From Leptospira ilyithenensis (GTDB lineage Bacteria; Spirochaetota; Leptospiria; Leptospirales; Leptospiraceae), in the NCBI RefSeq assembly GCF_004771005.1, contig NZ_RQHV01000061.1, forward strand, positions 124,001-188,000: DNA of 64,000 nucleotides, in the 5' to 3' direction. A program made the translations under genes and the position numbers. Below, in pieces: positions 1-7,872 of the stretch. Each line of letters opens with the position of its first letter. Position 1 is the first letter of the stretch. The notes beneath the pieces were generated by a model. That model was given only the letters and a program-made list of their open reading frames with translations, did no database searches and had not been told where the DNA came from.

Positions 1-2
1 AA

Positions 3-593
3 GCCGGATCTTTTTCGGATTGTTCCACATTCTCCTTTTATCCTACAAAACCGTTAGGCGGTTTCGGCGATGCGGGAATGATTTTAACAAATAACGCGGA
101 AACAAATGATAAGCTGAGAAGACTGCGTTTTTACGGAATGGATAAAGTATATTATGCGGAAGAACACGGTTATAATTCCCGTGTAGACGAACTGCATGCA
201 GCAATACTCGATTTTAAACTGAAGAAACTTGATGAAAATAATAATAAAAGAAGAGAGATCGCGACAAGATATAACGGGATTCTGAAGGACTCCGGTTTGA
301 AACTACCTGTGGAAAAAGAATATAATAAACATGTTTATTATCTGTACGTAGTCGCCCATCCCGAAAGAGATCGTATCCTTGATGAACTTAAAAAAGAAAA
401 TATACTTTTAAACGTAAGTTATCCTTTTCCCATTCATACAATGCGTGGTTATTCGCATCTCGGTTACAAACAGGGAGATTTTCCGGTTACGGAAAAACTA
501 TCGAATGAAATATTTTCATTACCCATGTATCCGTATCTTTCGGAGGAATCCCAAACGCGGGTATGTAATGTGTTAAAGTCAATCATTGGTTGA
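3..593 (+). CDS. DegT/DnrJ/EryC1 (StrS) family sugar aminotransferase, 5' end cut off by the window
   Basis: This is the C-terminal part of a PLP-dependent sugar aminotransferase; the reading frame is open from base 3 and the start lies left of the window. The stretch SFYPTKPLGGFGDAG, encoded near bases 35-80, is the family's lysine motif, and its Lys forms the Schiff base with PLP. Downstream the frame has the expected RFYGMDKVY-like and NSRVDELHAA segments and the C-terminal small domain. Such enzymes aminate a keto group on a nucleotide-activated deoxy sugar. As the retained lysine is present, this is a true aminotransferase and differs from the lysine-less RfbH further along. The sugar it acts on cannot be told from this fragment. 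A 75-base gap separates it from the next gene. Confidence 0.9.
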   Translation, partial: AGSFSDCSTFSFYPTKPLGGFGDAGMILTNNAETNDKLRRLRFYGMDKVYYAEEHGYNSRVDELHAAILDFKLKKLDENNNKRREIATRYNGILKDSGLKLPVEKEYNKHVYYLYVVAHPERDRILDELKKENILLNVSYPFPIHTMRGYSHLGYKQGDFPVTEKLSNEIFSLPMYPYLSEESQTRVCNVLKSIIG

Positions 594-668
594 GAAAGAT
601 TGACTGATCTCTTTCACGTAATCCGAAATCGAAATCACTTAAGTTGCCTTTCCGATTAACAACTTTTA

Positions 669-2408
669 ATGACAAATCATATCACATTTAATTCCGTTCG
701 ATCTGTTTTCAAGAATATTCCTTTCGAAGGCTTACTTATATTTTTTGTCACTTATCTTACTTTAGGATATTATTCCTTTTACGGTTTGGATACGTACCAT
801 GAAGGAACTGTTTTTAAGCCGAGTTTGGACGTTTACAACGGTAGAAAAATATTTCTGGAAACTTTTTCTCATTATGGAGCGTTGAGTACTTACTTTAATG
901 CCTGGGGAATGTTTCTGTTAGGCCCGTATCTGTCGTCAGTCCGGCTTACAATCGTATTTGCCTATAGTATTTCTTTTTTTATACTTTTTTCGTTATTTAA
1001 ACTTTATTTTGGCCGAACAATCGCCTATATGCTTGTTATACTAGGGATCTGTTCGATTCCTTTTGTATTTGTCTGCGGATCCAATCTTTTTCTATCCTGG
1101 TCTTCCATTTACTGCTTACCCTTTCAATCCTACAGTCTTTATCTGATCTTTACCCTGAACAGGAAGAATGGATTTCGAAATTCATTCTTTATTGGAATTT
1201 GCACAGGTATATTGTTTCATATCAAACAACCGGTCGGAGCGACATTGCTTTTGGCATTATTTTGTGCGAACTGCTTTTATTTTTTTCAACGGTTGCTATT
1301 CAGTTTTAAGAAGGGTCGTTGGAATGGTTTTGTTTTTCAGTCCTTCGTTTTTGCGGGCTTTATCGTAATCAATGCTGTAATGTTGCTTCTTTTTTATTCA
1401 CAAGGCAATCTCAGTTCCTATTGGGAACAAAATATCGTATATGCGTTAACCGGAGCAGCCAGTGTTCAAGGTTCGTTTGGTATTTTATTACAGAATCTTT
1501 TTCCAGGTTTCAGTCATGCAATTTTGTTTTTTTCCGTTTTTCTCGCAGCACTCTTGCTCATTCAAAATAGGGTATTATTATTCTTTTTTTTGTCTGGTTT
1601 ATTCTTGATATCCAATTATTTTTTTGTCGGACTGGATCATCTGTTTCCTCTTTTTATATGCGGTTCGTTACTTATTTTTTTATTGAAAATGAATGCGGTT
1701 GTAAAACCGCTCGGAGCATATAAGTATTTGATTTTTCTTGCTTTTATTACCGCATCATGGAGTCAATTTCATCCGAATCCCACTCCTTATCATAGATCAT
1801 GGTCGGTATTTCCGGCGTTATGCGTCGTTATCATATTTCTCAAGCAGTTAACAGTAAAATCTTTTCATTTGAAAATGGCGCTCCTTTTGCTTTTAATCTT
1901 ATCGGTTATTTACAAGTTGGAACAAGTTGTTGCCTTACCTGTTAAATCGTTCGTTCATGTAAATGGAGGAATATTGAATGGTTTGTATGTTGAAACTCAT
2001 ACGTATCAATCTTTATTGAATGCGGAAGCAGCCATGAAAAAAGCCACTCTTGCGGGTGGTTACGATGAGAATCCCCCTGTTATAAATGCAACGAATAATC
2101 CCTATATTTCGTTATTAACATTCAACCCTTTTAATTATGATCCGACTAACTTTTTTTGGTTAGGTCTCCCGTTCAAGTTATATGTGAATTCGAAAAGCGA
2201 CTTAACGGATTTACTTGTCATTCGTCCTGTAATTATTACTCAAACGATCATCGGCCAACCATTTCATATTAGTATGGAAGAAAAAATTAAAAAGTTAGGT
2301 TTCTATATGGCATCGAAGGCTGACATCGAATTTTCTTTTACACCAACTCGGGAATTGAAGTTCTGGGTTTTAACAAAAAATAGCAATAGGAATAAAGTTA
2401 ATCATTAA
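669..2408 (+). CDS. Polytopic membrane protein, GT-C/GT39-like glycosyltransferase candidate
   Basis: A 579-residue protein made mostly of hydrophobic membrane segments from about residue 20 to 420, followed by a soluble C-terminal tail of roughly 150 residues. After the first membrane segment there is an extracytoplasmic loop with the acidic/His stretch GLDTYHEGTVF and then FSHYGALSTYF. This resembles the first periplasmic loop of GT-C enzymes that use polyprenyl-phosphate sugars. The gene starting near 4387 has a comparable loop (NDSHHWG, then IQYGLGTTF), so the two look like distant paralogues. I infer a role in transferring a sugar to the O-antigen or lipid A-core on the outer face of the inner membrane. 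It could instead be a polymerase-like or transport protein. The stop is 4 bases before rfbF. Confidence 0.6.
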   Translation: MTNHITFNSVRSVFKNIPFEGLLIFFVTYLTLGYYSFYGLDTYHEGTVFKPSLDVYNGRKIFLETFSHYGALSTYFNAWGMFLLGPYLSSVRLTIVFAYSISFFILFSLFKLYFGRTIAYMLVILGICSIPFVFVCGSNLFLSWSSIYCLPFQSYSLYLIFTLNRKNGFRNSFFIGICTGILFHIKQPVGATLLLALFCANCFYFFQRLLFSFKKGRWNGFVFQSFVFAGFIVINAVMLLLFYSQGNLSSYWEQNIVYALTGAASVQGSFGILLQNLFPGFSHAILFFSVFLAALLLIQNRVLLFFFLSGLFLISNYFFVGLDHLFPLFICGSLLIFLLKMNAVVKPLGAYKYLIFLAFITASWSQFHPNPTPYHRSWSVFPALCVVIIFLKQLTVKSFHLKMALLLLLILSVIYKLEQVVALPVKSFVHVNGGILNGLYVETHTYQSLLNAEAAMKKATLAGGYDENPPVINATNNPYISLLTFNPFNYDPTNFFWLGLPFKLYVNSKSDLTDLLVIRPVIITQTIIGQPFHISMEEKIKKLGFYMASKADIEFSFTPTRELKFWVLTKNSNRNKVNH

Positions 2409-2412
2409 TCAT

Positions 2413-3195
2413 ATGAAAGTAGTAATTCTCGCAGGCGGCTACGGAACCAGAATCAGTGAAGAGTCTCATTTAAAACCCAAGCCAATGCTTGAAATCGGAG
2501 GAAAACCGATTTTGTGGCATATTATGAAAATTTACTCCCAATTTGGGTTTAATGATTTTATTATATGTTTGGGCTATAAGGCGTACGTAATCAAAGAATA
2601 CTTTGCCAATTATTATCTTCATGAATCGGATGTTAGTTTTGATTTCCGCAAGGAAAACCAGATGGAGATTCATGGGAACACCGCGGAACCTTGGCGTGTA
2701 ACTCTCGTTAATACTGGACTTGAGACTATGACGGGAAGCCGAGTCAAAAAAATTCAAAAATACGTTGGAAGCGAACCGTTCTTTCTTACTTACGGTGACG
2801 GTGTGTCCGATGTAAATATTCTCGAATTATATGAGTTTCATAAAAAACAAGGTAAGATTGCCACTGTAACAGCCATTCAACCCTCAGGAAGATGGGGTTC
2901 ATTGGATATAGATGCAAATCATATTGTGAAAGGATTCAAAGAGAAACCGAAAGGAGACGGTGGTTGGATCAACGGAGGTTTTTTTGTTTTGGAAAATAGT
3001 TTCTTTGATTATATTTCCGACAGATCGGATGATATCGTTCTGGAAAAGGAACCTTTGGAAGCTTTGGCAAAAGAAGGTCAACTCAGTTCATTTCAACATG
3101 AGGGGTTTTGGCAGGCAATGGACACTCTTCGTGACAAAAATCATTTGGAAGATCTTTGGAAAGAGAATAACGCACCTTGGAAAGTATGGCATTGA
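2413..3195 (+). CDS. rfbF: Glucose-1-phosphate cytidylyltransferase
   Basis: Makes CDP-glucose from CTP and alpha-D-glucose 1-phosphate, the first step to all CDP-3,6-dideoxyhexoses. The 260-residue length is the family norm. The N-terminus has the nucleotidyltransferase signature LAGGYGTRISEE followed by KPKPMLEIGGKPILWHIM, and the middle has TYGDGVSDV, the metal-binding Asp region. The C-terminal half has GGWINGGFFVLE and WQAMDTLRDK, typical of RfbF. It begins 4 bases after the previous stop and its 3' end overlaps rfbG, so the two are probably translationally coupled. Followed by rfbG and rfbH, it forms the standard entry into CDP-4-keto-3,6-dideoxyglucose. Confidence 0.95.
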   Translation: MKVVILAGGYGTRISEESHLKPKPMLEIGGKPILWHIMKIYSQFGFNDFIICLGYKAYVIKEYFANYYLHESDVSFDFRKENQMEIHGNTAEPWRVTLVNTGLETMTGSRVKKIQKYVGSEPFFLTYGDGVSDVNILELYEFHKKQGKIATVTAIQPSGRWGSLDIDANHIVKGFKEKPKGDGGWINGGFFVLENSFFDYISDRSDDIVLEKEPLEALAKEGQLSSFQHEGFWQAMDTLRDKNHLEDLWKENNAPWKVWH

Positions 3196-4289
3196 ATCAG
3201 GAATTTTGGAAAGATAAAAGAGTTCTTCTTACCGGTCATACCGGATTCAAAGGATCTTGGTTGAGTTTGTGGTTGTCCTCTCTTGGTGCCCGAGTATACG
3301 GTTACTCTTTATCCCCTCCTACCGATCCGTCTTTATTTGATTTAGCAAACGTTAGAGATGTTCTTGCCGGTTCGGAAATTGCAGATGTAAGAGATCTGAC
3401 CAAGTTGAGCGGGTTCTTAAAAAGTTCCAATCCGGAAATAGTAATTCATATGGCAGCGCAACCTTTGGTGCGCGACTCTTATAAGATTCCAGTGGAAACC
3501 TATGCGATCAACGTAATGGGAACTGTGAATGTTTTGGAGGCGGTTCGTACATCCGGCAGAGGAGTAAAGGTCTTTCTGAATATCACTACCGACAAGGTTT
3601 ATGAAAATAACGAATGGGTTTGGGGGTATAGGGAAGATGAAAGGTTGGGCGGGCATGATCCTTATTCAAATAGTAAAGCTTGTTCCGAGTTTGTGACTTC
3701 TACATATCGTAATTCTTTTTTTCCGCCTCAATTGTATATGGAACACGGTTTAGCAATTGCTACTGCTCGTGCGGGAAATGTAATCGGTGGAGGCGACTTC
3801 GCAGGCGATCGTCTAATTCCTGATATATTTCGATCCATTTTGAAAAAGGAAAAGGTGCAAATTCGTAATCCCAAGTCAGTCAGACCTTGGCAGCATGTTT
3901 TGGAACCTTTGAGCGGTTATCTGTCATTAGCCGAACATCTTTACAAACAAGGAGACTTGTTTTCCGAAGGTTGGAATTTCGGACCTAACGAATCTGATGC
4001 GAAGACGGTTCTTTCCATTGTGGAGGACATAGAAAGAAAGCTTTCCGATCGAAAGAATTCCGGTTTGGCTTTCCCCGGATTTGAGATAGAAAAAGGCGAA
4101 CACCCTCATGAGGCGCATTTTCTCAAATTGGATATTTCAAAGGCAAAGTCCGGATTGAACTGGCATCCCAAGTGGACTTTGGAAACAGCCTTGGACAAAA
4201 TCATAGATTGGTCTGAAATCTATGTAAGCAAACAGGATATTCGAAGTATCTGTCTGAATCAGATTCGTGATTATGAAAGCGCAAAATAG
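3186..4289 (+). CDS. rfbG: CDP-glucose 4,6-dehydratase
   Basis: Converts CDP-glucose to CDP-4-keto-6-deoxyglucose with bound NAD. It is an extended SDR protein of 367 residues from the ATG at 3186 (MALNQEFWKDKRVLL). A TTG nine bases upstream is an alternative start and would lengthen the overlap with rfbF. The nucleotide-binding motif is VLLTGHTGFKGSW near residue 12. NITTDKVYEN carries the catalytic Thr-Asp region and DPYSNSKACSEF the Tyr-x3-Lys pair. The block RPWQHVLEPLSGYL is characteristic of RfbG. It overlaps the end of rfbF by 10 bases, which supports one operon. Confidence 0.95.
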   Translation: MALNQEFWKDKRVLLTGHTGFKGSWLSLWLSSLGARVYGYSLSPPTDPSLFDLANVRDVLAGSEIADVRDLTKLSGFLKSSNPEIVIHMAAQPLVRDSYKIPVETYAINVMGTVNVLEAVRTSGRGVKVFLNITTDKVYENNEWVWGYREDERLGGHDPYSNSKACSEFVTSTYRNSFFPPQLYMEHGLAIATARAGNVIGGGDFAGDRLIPDIFRSILKKEKVQIRNPKSVRPWQHVLEPLSGYLSLAEHLYKQGDLFSEGWNFGPNESDAKTVLSIVEDIERKLSDRKNSGLAFPGFEIEKGEHPHEAHFLKLDISKAKSGLNWHPKWTLETALDKIIDWSEIYVSKQDIRSICLNQIRDYESAK

Positions 4290-4386
4290 AAAGTTCGGAA
4301 TATTCCGGTCTTTGATTTTAATAAAAAGGTAAAATAACCAATTGTTTGTAAGTTCCATAATTAAGCTGAATTCGACTTATAATCTT

Positions 4387-5928
4387 ATGTCAAAAATTTC
4401 CCATATTGTTTTAGGGATTTTGGTTATCAATAGTTGCATTCTCAACATTGAACAATCGTTATTTGCCAATGACAGCCATCATTGGGGTCTTATGCTTTCC
4501 AATGTGATTTCTCTGTCAAATGGTTATAAGCCTCACGAGGAATTCGTAATTCAATACGGATTGGGAACCACCTTTATTCAGTTATTGTTTTGTAAAATCT
4601 TCGGTTACGGTTATTTTTCATTAGGTGCGTCTACTTCGATATTTTATTTACTCCGGACTTTGGTTGTTTATAAATTTGCAAGGCTGATTATGAATCAATC
4701 CCAGTCTGCGTTTATCACTTCTTTGGTGATTGTTTTCTCATCTAGCATCTCTTATCCTTGGTCGGATCATTATTCGGGTTTCTTTCTTGCACTTTCCTTT
4801 TATTCTCTTTATAAGCGGAGAATGGTAATTTCTGCACTAAGCTTGCTTCTTTTATTTTTATGCAGATATACTTATTTCCCCTGTGTAATTGTTTTTCTTG
4901 TTCTTCTTCCATTTTTAATACATGATAAAAGAAATAAATTACGGTTTTATCTTAGTTTTTTGATCGGATCTTTGTGCTTCGTTTTGATAATGAAGCTGCA
5001 TTACGGGTCGGATTTTTCCGCTATCTATGAAAACTATTTTAAAGTTTTAGCAAGGCACGGACATGTGCAGTCTTTCTTTTTCATTGAAGAAATGATTTTT
5101 AAGATGGTGTCCAGCTTTGGAGATATTAAGAATTTCGGAATGTTAGCGGTCGTTATTTCTTCCGTGACCTTTGTTTTCACTCGAAGATCCATTTCCATTT
5201 TGAAGCAAACTTATCTGGATCGGTTTTTTCTTTTTGTTTTTTTCGTTTCTTTGTCAATGATTTATTATTTGATCCATAATTTATATGAATCTTTTCGCGC
5301 CGTGAATATTCTCAGCATCTTTATGGTAATTTCTTTCCGGTTTTATTATAAGGATCTTCGGCAATTTTTCAGTTTTTTGTTTTGCAGATCTTTCCGTTCC
5401 ATGGAAATTTCCTTTTCCTTATCAATTTTCTTTCGTTTGTTCCTTTCCGTTTTTTTGTTCGATCATATTTTTTATTCACTACGCGTTCACTCGGACATTC
5501 CCAGTCATACGGGAGTTTATAAGAGTATCATTCAAGCTTCGGAAGGGAATCGTTTCTCACGAGTTCACGGAGTCGATTTTTTTTATGATGAATTTGCTTT
5601 GAAATATGAAAAGATGGACAAGTTGGTTTGCAGAAAGGATTACTTGGTTTTGAATTATACCCCGGATTTTCTGATCAGCGGGCTCTGTGGAAAGGATACG
5701 AAAGTTTTGGATTTATTATTTGGCGATTTCGTAAAGCCTATGAATGAATCGGGATTTCATTCCTTTCATACGAAAAATATCGTAATGATTCGCCCGGATG
5801 CATTGGATTTGAGACAAAAACCTTATCTAACAAACCATTTTGAAATTGATTCCCCCATGAAGGACTTATATTGGCCGGAGAAGTCTTATCATATTTATAC
5901 TTTCTCTCCGTCATATAATATCAAATAG
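4387..5928 (+). CDS. Polytopic membrane protein, GT-C-like glycosyltransferase candidate
   Basis: A membrane protein of 513 residues if it starts at the ATG at 4387. A TTG at 4342 lies 12 bases after an AAGG and would add 15 residues; I cannot decide between them. About ten hydrophobic segments span residues 5-380, and the last 130 residues are soluble. The first loop contains NDSHHWGLML and then EEFVIQYGLGTTF, resembling the acidic/His loop of the gene at 669-2408. The pair probably belongs to the same GT-C-like family and adds sugars from polyprenyl-phosphate donors. It interrupts rfbG and rfbH, which normally sit together, so it may be an insertion into the CDP-sugar cassette. No catalytic assignment is possible from sequence alone. 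Confidence 0.55.
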   Translation: MSKISHIVLGILVINSCILNIEQSLFANDSHHWGLMLSNVISLSNGYKPHEEFVIQYGLGTTFIQLLFCKIFGYGYFSLGASTSIFYLLRTLVVYKFARLIMNQSQSAFITSLVIVFSSSISYPWSDHYSGFFLALSFYSLYKRRMVISALSLLLLFLCRYTYFPCVIVFLVLLPFLIHDKRNKLRFYLSFLIGSLCFVLIMKLHYGSDFSAIYENYFKVLARHGHVQSFFFIEEMIFKMVSSFGDIKNFGMLAVVISSVTFVFTRRSISILKQTYLDRFFLFVFFVSLSMIYYLIHNLYESFRAVNILSIFMVISFRFYYKDLRQFFSFLFCRSFRSMEISFSLSIFFRLFLSVFLFDHIFYSLRVHSDIPSHTGVYKSIIQASEGNRFSRVHGVDFFYDEFALKYEKMDKLVCRKDYLVLNYTPDFLISGLCGKDTKVLDLLFGDFVKPMNESGFHSFHTKNIVMIRPDALDLRQKPYLTNHFEIDSPMKDLYWPEKSYHIYTFSPSYNIK

Positions 5929-6026
5929 GCGACATTCTGAAATACGAACACGAAGATCATATCTCTATCTGCAATTACCTTATATCGTATTGATTTAAAT
6001 CCAAAAGGAACCTGAGAAAATTAAAA

Positions 6027-6224
6027 ATGACCGAATTACGAAAATACATTTCCGTCGATACGAATCGGAATATTTCATTGAATATACCGATTGAATTCGG
6101 AAACGAAGTCGAAGTGATTGTTCGCCGGAAAGGCGATCCTGAATCTCTTGAAAAACAATCAAATACCGGATTTGTTTTGCAGTTAATAAATGATCCGAAA
6201 GAGGATGTTTGGAATGACTTATAA
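6027..6224 (+). CDS. Small antitoxin-like protein overlapping the MazF-like/RfbH fusion gene
   Basis: A 65-residue acidic protein. Residues 5-35 ([16 protein letters not shown], then [10 protein letters not shown]) have the short beta-strand pattern of swapped-hairpin (AbrB-like) or related antitoxin N-termini. The C-terminus [13 protein letters not shown] is the short acidic/aromatic tail often used by antitoxins to cover a toxin. Its last 11 bases overlap the ATG at 6214 of the next gene, whose first 110 residues look like a MazF/PemK toxin. This is the gene order and coupling usual for type II toxin-antitoxin pairs. AAGGAA lies 16 bases upstream of the start. The call rests on size, composition and context more than on clear homology. 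It could also be an unrelated small partner of RfbH. Confidence 0.55.
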   Translation: MTELRKYISVDTNRNISLNIPIEFGNEVEVIVRRKGDPESLEKQSNTGFVLQLINDPKEDVWNDL

Positions 6225-7845
6225 TTCATATCTAGGAAAGATCTTTAAGATCGAATTTTCTTCTGACGATCTTTCTTCTTCCAAACATAGAGCCGCTCTT
6301 GCCGTTTCCGAAAAAAACGAATTTGGGGATATTCAATTTGTTTTTGTAACAAGCCGGAATACGGAAGGCAAGAATCTAATTGAAGTGAAACTTGAGGATT
6401 GTTTGAGTTCCTCGCTTCCGTTCACGGCATACATTCATTCGCAAAATTCGATTGTTATAAACGAGTCTTCCGTTCGTAAGGAGCTCGCAGAACTAAAACC
6501 TCAATTGATGGATCGGACCTTTCGTGAGATTATCAAGGGCAATACGATTTCTCATTTTAATTCTTATCATAAAAAAAATATAGATCAGCCGTTCGTTGAA
6601 GGTTCTTCCCGGGTATCTTATGCCGGCAGGGTTTTTGATGAAAAGGAAGTTGTCAACTTGGTCGATTCTTCCTTGGATTTTTGGCTTACTACCGGACGTT
6701 ATGCGGAAGAATTTGAGAAAACTTTTTCCAAGTTTATAGGAACTCGTCATACTCTTTTGGTGAATTCCGGATCTTCCGCAAACTTAATTGCCTTTTCAGC
6801 GCTTACTTCACCTTCTCTGAAAGACCGCCAAATCAAAAAAGGGGACGAAGTGATCGGGGTTGCCGCCGGATTTCCGACTACAATCAATCCTATTTTACAG
6901 TATGGCGCGGTACCTGTGTTAGTAGATATTAGTCTGCCTACTTATAATATTGATGTGAATCTCTTGGAACAAGCTTTGTCCCCGAAAACCAAAGCCGTTA
7001 TGATTGCTCATTCTTTGGGAAATCCGTTTGATTTGCAGACGGTAAAGGATTTTTGCACAAAACACAATCTTTGGTTAGTTGAAGACAACTGTGATGCGTT
7101 GGGAAGCCGCTATTACTATAACGGTGAGTGGAAATATACAGGAACGGTCGGAGATATTGCCACATCCAGTTTTTATCCTCCTCATCATATGACAATGGGA
7201 GAAGGTGGTGCTGTGTATATGCAAGGCAACCGTTTGAAAAAGATTGCCGAATCTTATCGGGATTGGGGGCGTGATTGTTGGTGCCCTTCCGGAAAAGACA
7301 ATACATGCGGGAAACGTTTTAATTGGGAACTGGGAGAGTTGCCTCATGCTTATGATCATAAGTATATATATTCGCATCTGGGTTATAATTTAAAAGTTAC
7401 TGATATGCAGGCTGCAATCGGCGTTGCACAGTTAAAAAAACTTCCCGATTTCATAAAAGCAAGGCGTAAGAATTGGCAAAGATTGAGAGACGGACTTGCC
7501 GATTTGGAAGAGTTCTTTGTTTTGCCTGAGCCTACAAGGAATTCGGAGCCCAGCTGGTTCGGATTTTTGCTTACAGTAAAAGACAATGCGAAGTTTTCCC
7601 GAAAGGAAATTGTAGAATACTTAGAGGAAAAACGCATTCAAACCAGAATGTTATTTGCAGGAAATTACCTAAGGCATCCGGTCTTTGACGAGTTTCGCGG
7701 AACAAGCGCTTATCGGGTTGCGGGCAGTTTGGAAAATACTGATCGGGTGATGAATCATACATTCTGGCTGGGAGTTTATCCGGGTATGAGCGATATGATC
7801 GTCGACTATATGATTGAAAAGATAAGAGAGTTTATCAAAAAATAA
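6214..7845 (+). CDS. rfbH: RfbH (CDP-4-keto-6-deoxyglucose 3-dehydrase) with an N-terminal MazF/PemK-like domain
   Basis: RfbH/E1 is a PMP- and [2Fe-2S]-dependent enzyme that removes the C3 hydroxyl of CDP-4-keto-6-deoxyglucose. Residues from about 115 to 543 are a full RfbH. They include [19 protein letters not shown], the motif [14 protein letters not shown] in which His replaces the PLP lysine (about His324), and the iron-sulfur region [16 protein letters not shown] (Cys at about 355, 357 and 365), with a further Cys near 293. Family members are about 430-440 residues; this one has an extra N-terminal domain of about 110. Residues 1-110 follow the PemK/MazF pattern: [19 protein letters not shown] (Arg near 26), FVFVTSRN (Thr near 46), then [20 protein letters not shown] chose ATG 6214 because GAGG lies nine bases upstream; ATGs at 6190 and 6205 are alternatives. 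It overlaps the antitoxin-like gene by 11 bases. Confidence 0.9.
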   Translation: MTYNSYLGKIFKIEFSSDDLSSSKHRAALAVSEKNEFGDIQFVFVTSRNTEGKNLIEVKLEDCLSSSLPFTAYIHSQNSIVINESSVRKELAELKPQLMDRTFREIIKGNTISHFNSYHKKNIDQPFVEGSSRVSYAGRVFDEKEVVNLVDSSLDFWLTTGRYAEEFEKTFSKFIGTRHTLLVNSGSSANLIAFSALTSPSLKDRQIKKGDEVIGVAAGFPTTINPILQYGAVPVLVDISLPTYNIDVNLLEQALSPKTKAVMIAHSLGNPFDLQTVKDFCTKHNLWLVEDNCDALGSRYYYNGEWKYTGTVGDIATSSFYPPHHMTMGEGGAVYMQGNRLKKIAESYRDWGRDCWCPSGKDNTCGKRFNWELGELPHAYDHKYIYSHLGYNLKVTDMQAAIGVAQLKKLPDFIKARRKNWQRLRDGLADLEEFFVLPEPTRNSEPSWFGFLLTVKDNAKFSRKEIVEYLEEKRIQTRMLFAGNYLRHPVFDEFRGTSAYRVAGSLENTDRVMNHTFWLGVYPGMSDMIVDYMIEKIREFIKK

Positions 7846-7872
7846 AAGATTCATTTTTATGAATGAGGATTT

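Noticed and set aside
594..668. Possible terminator after the DegT aminotransferase gene
   Set aside because: GAAAGA and TCTCTTTC arms near 595-618 pair imperfectly with a bulge and there is no T-run; the next gene is probably co-transcribed.
1168..1570. Two short plus-strand frames inside the first membrane-protein gene
   Set aside because: They are alternative frames of the 579-residue protein without own ribosome binding sites or recognisable products.
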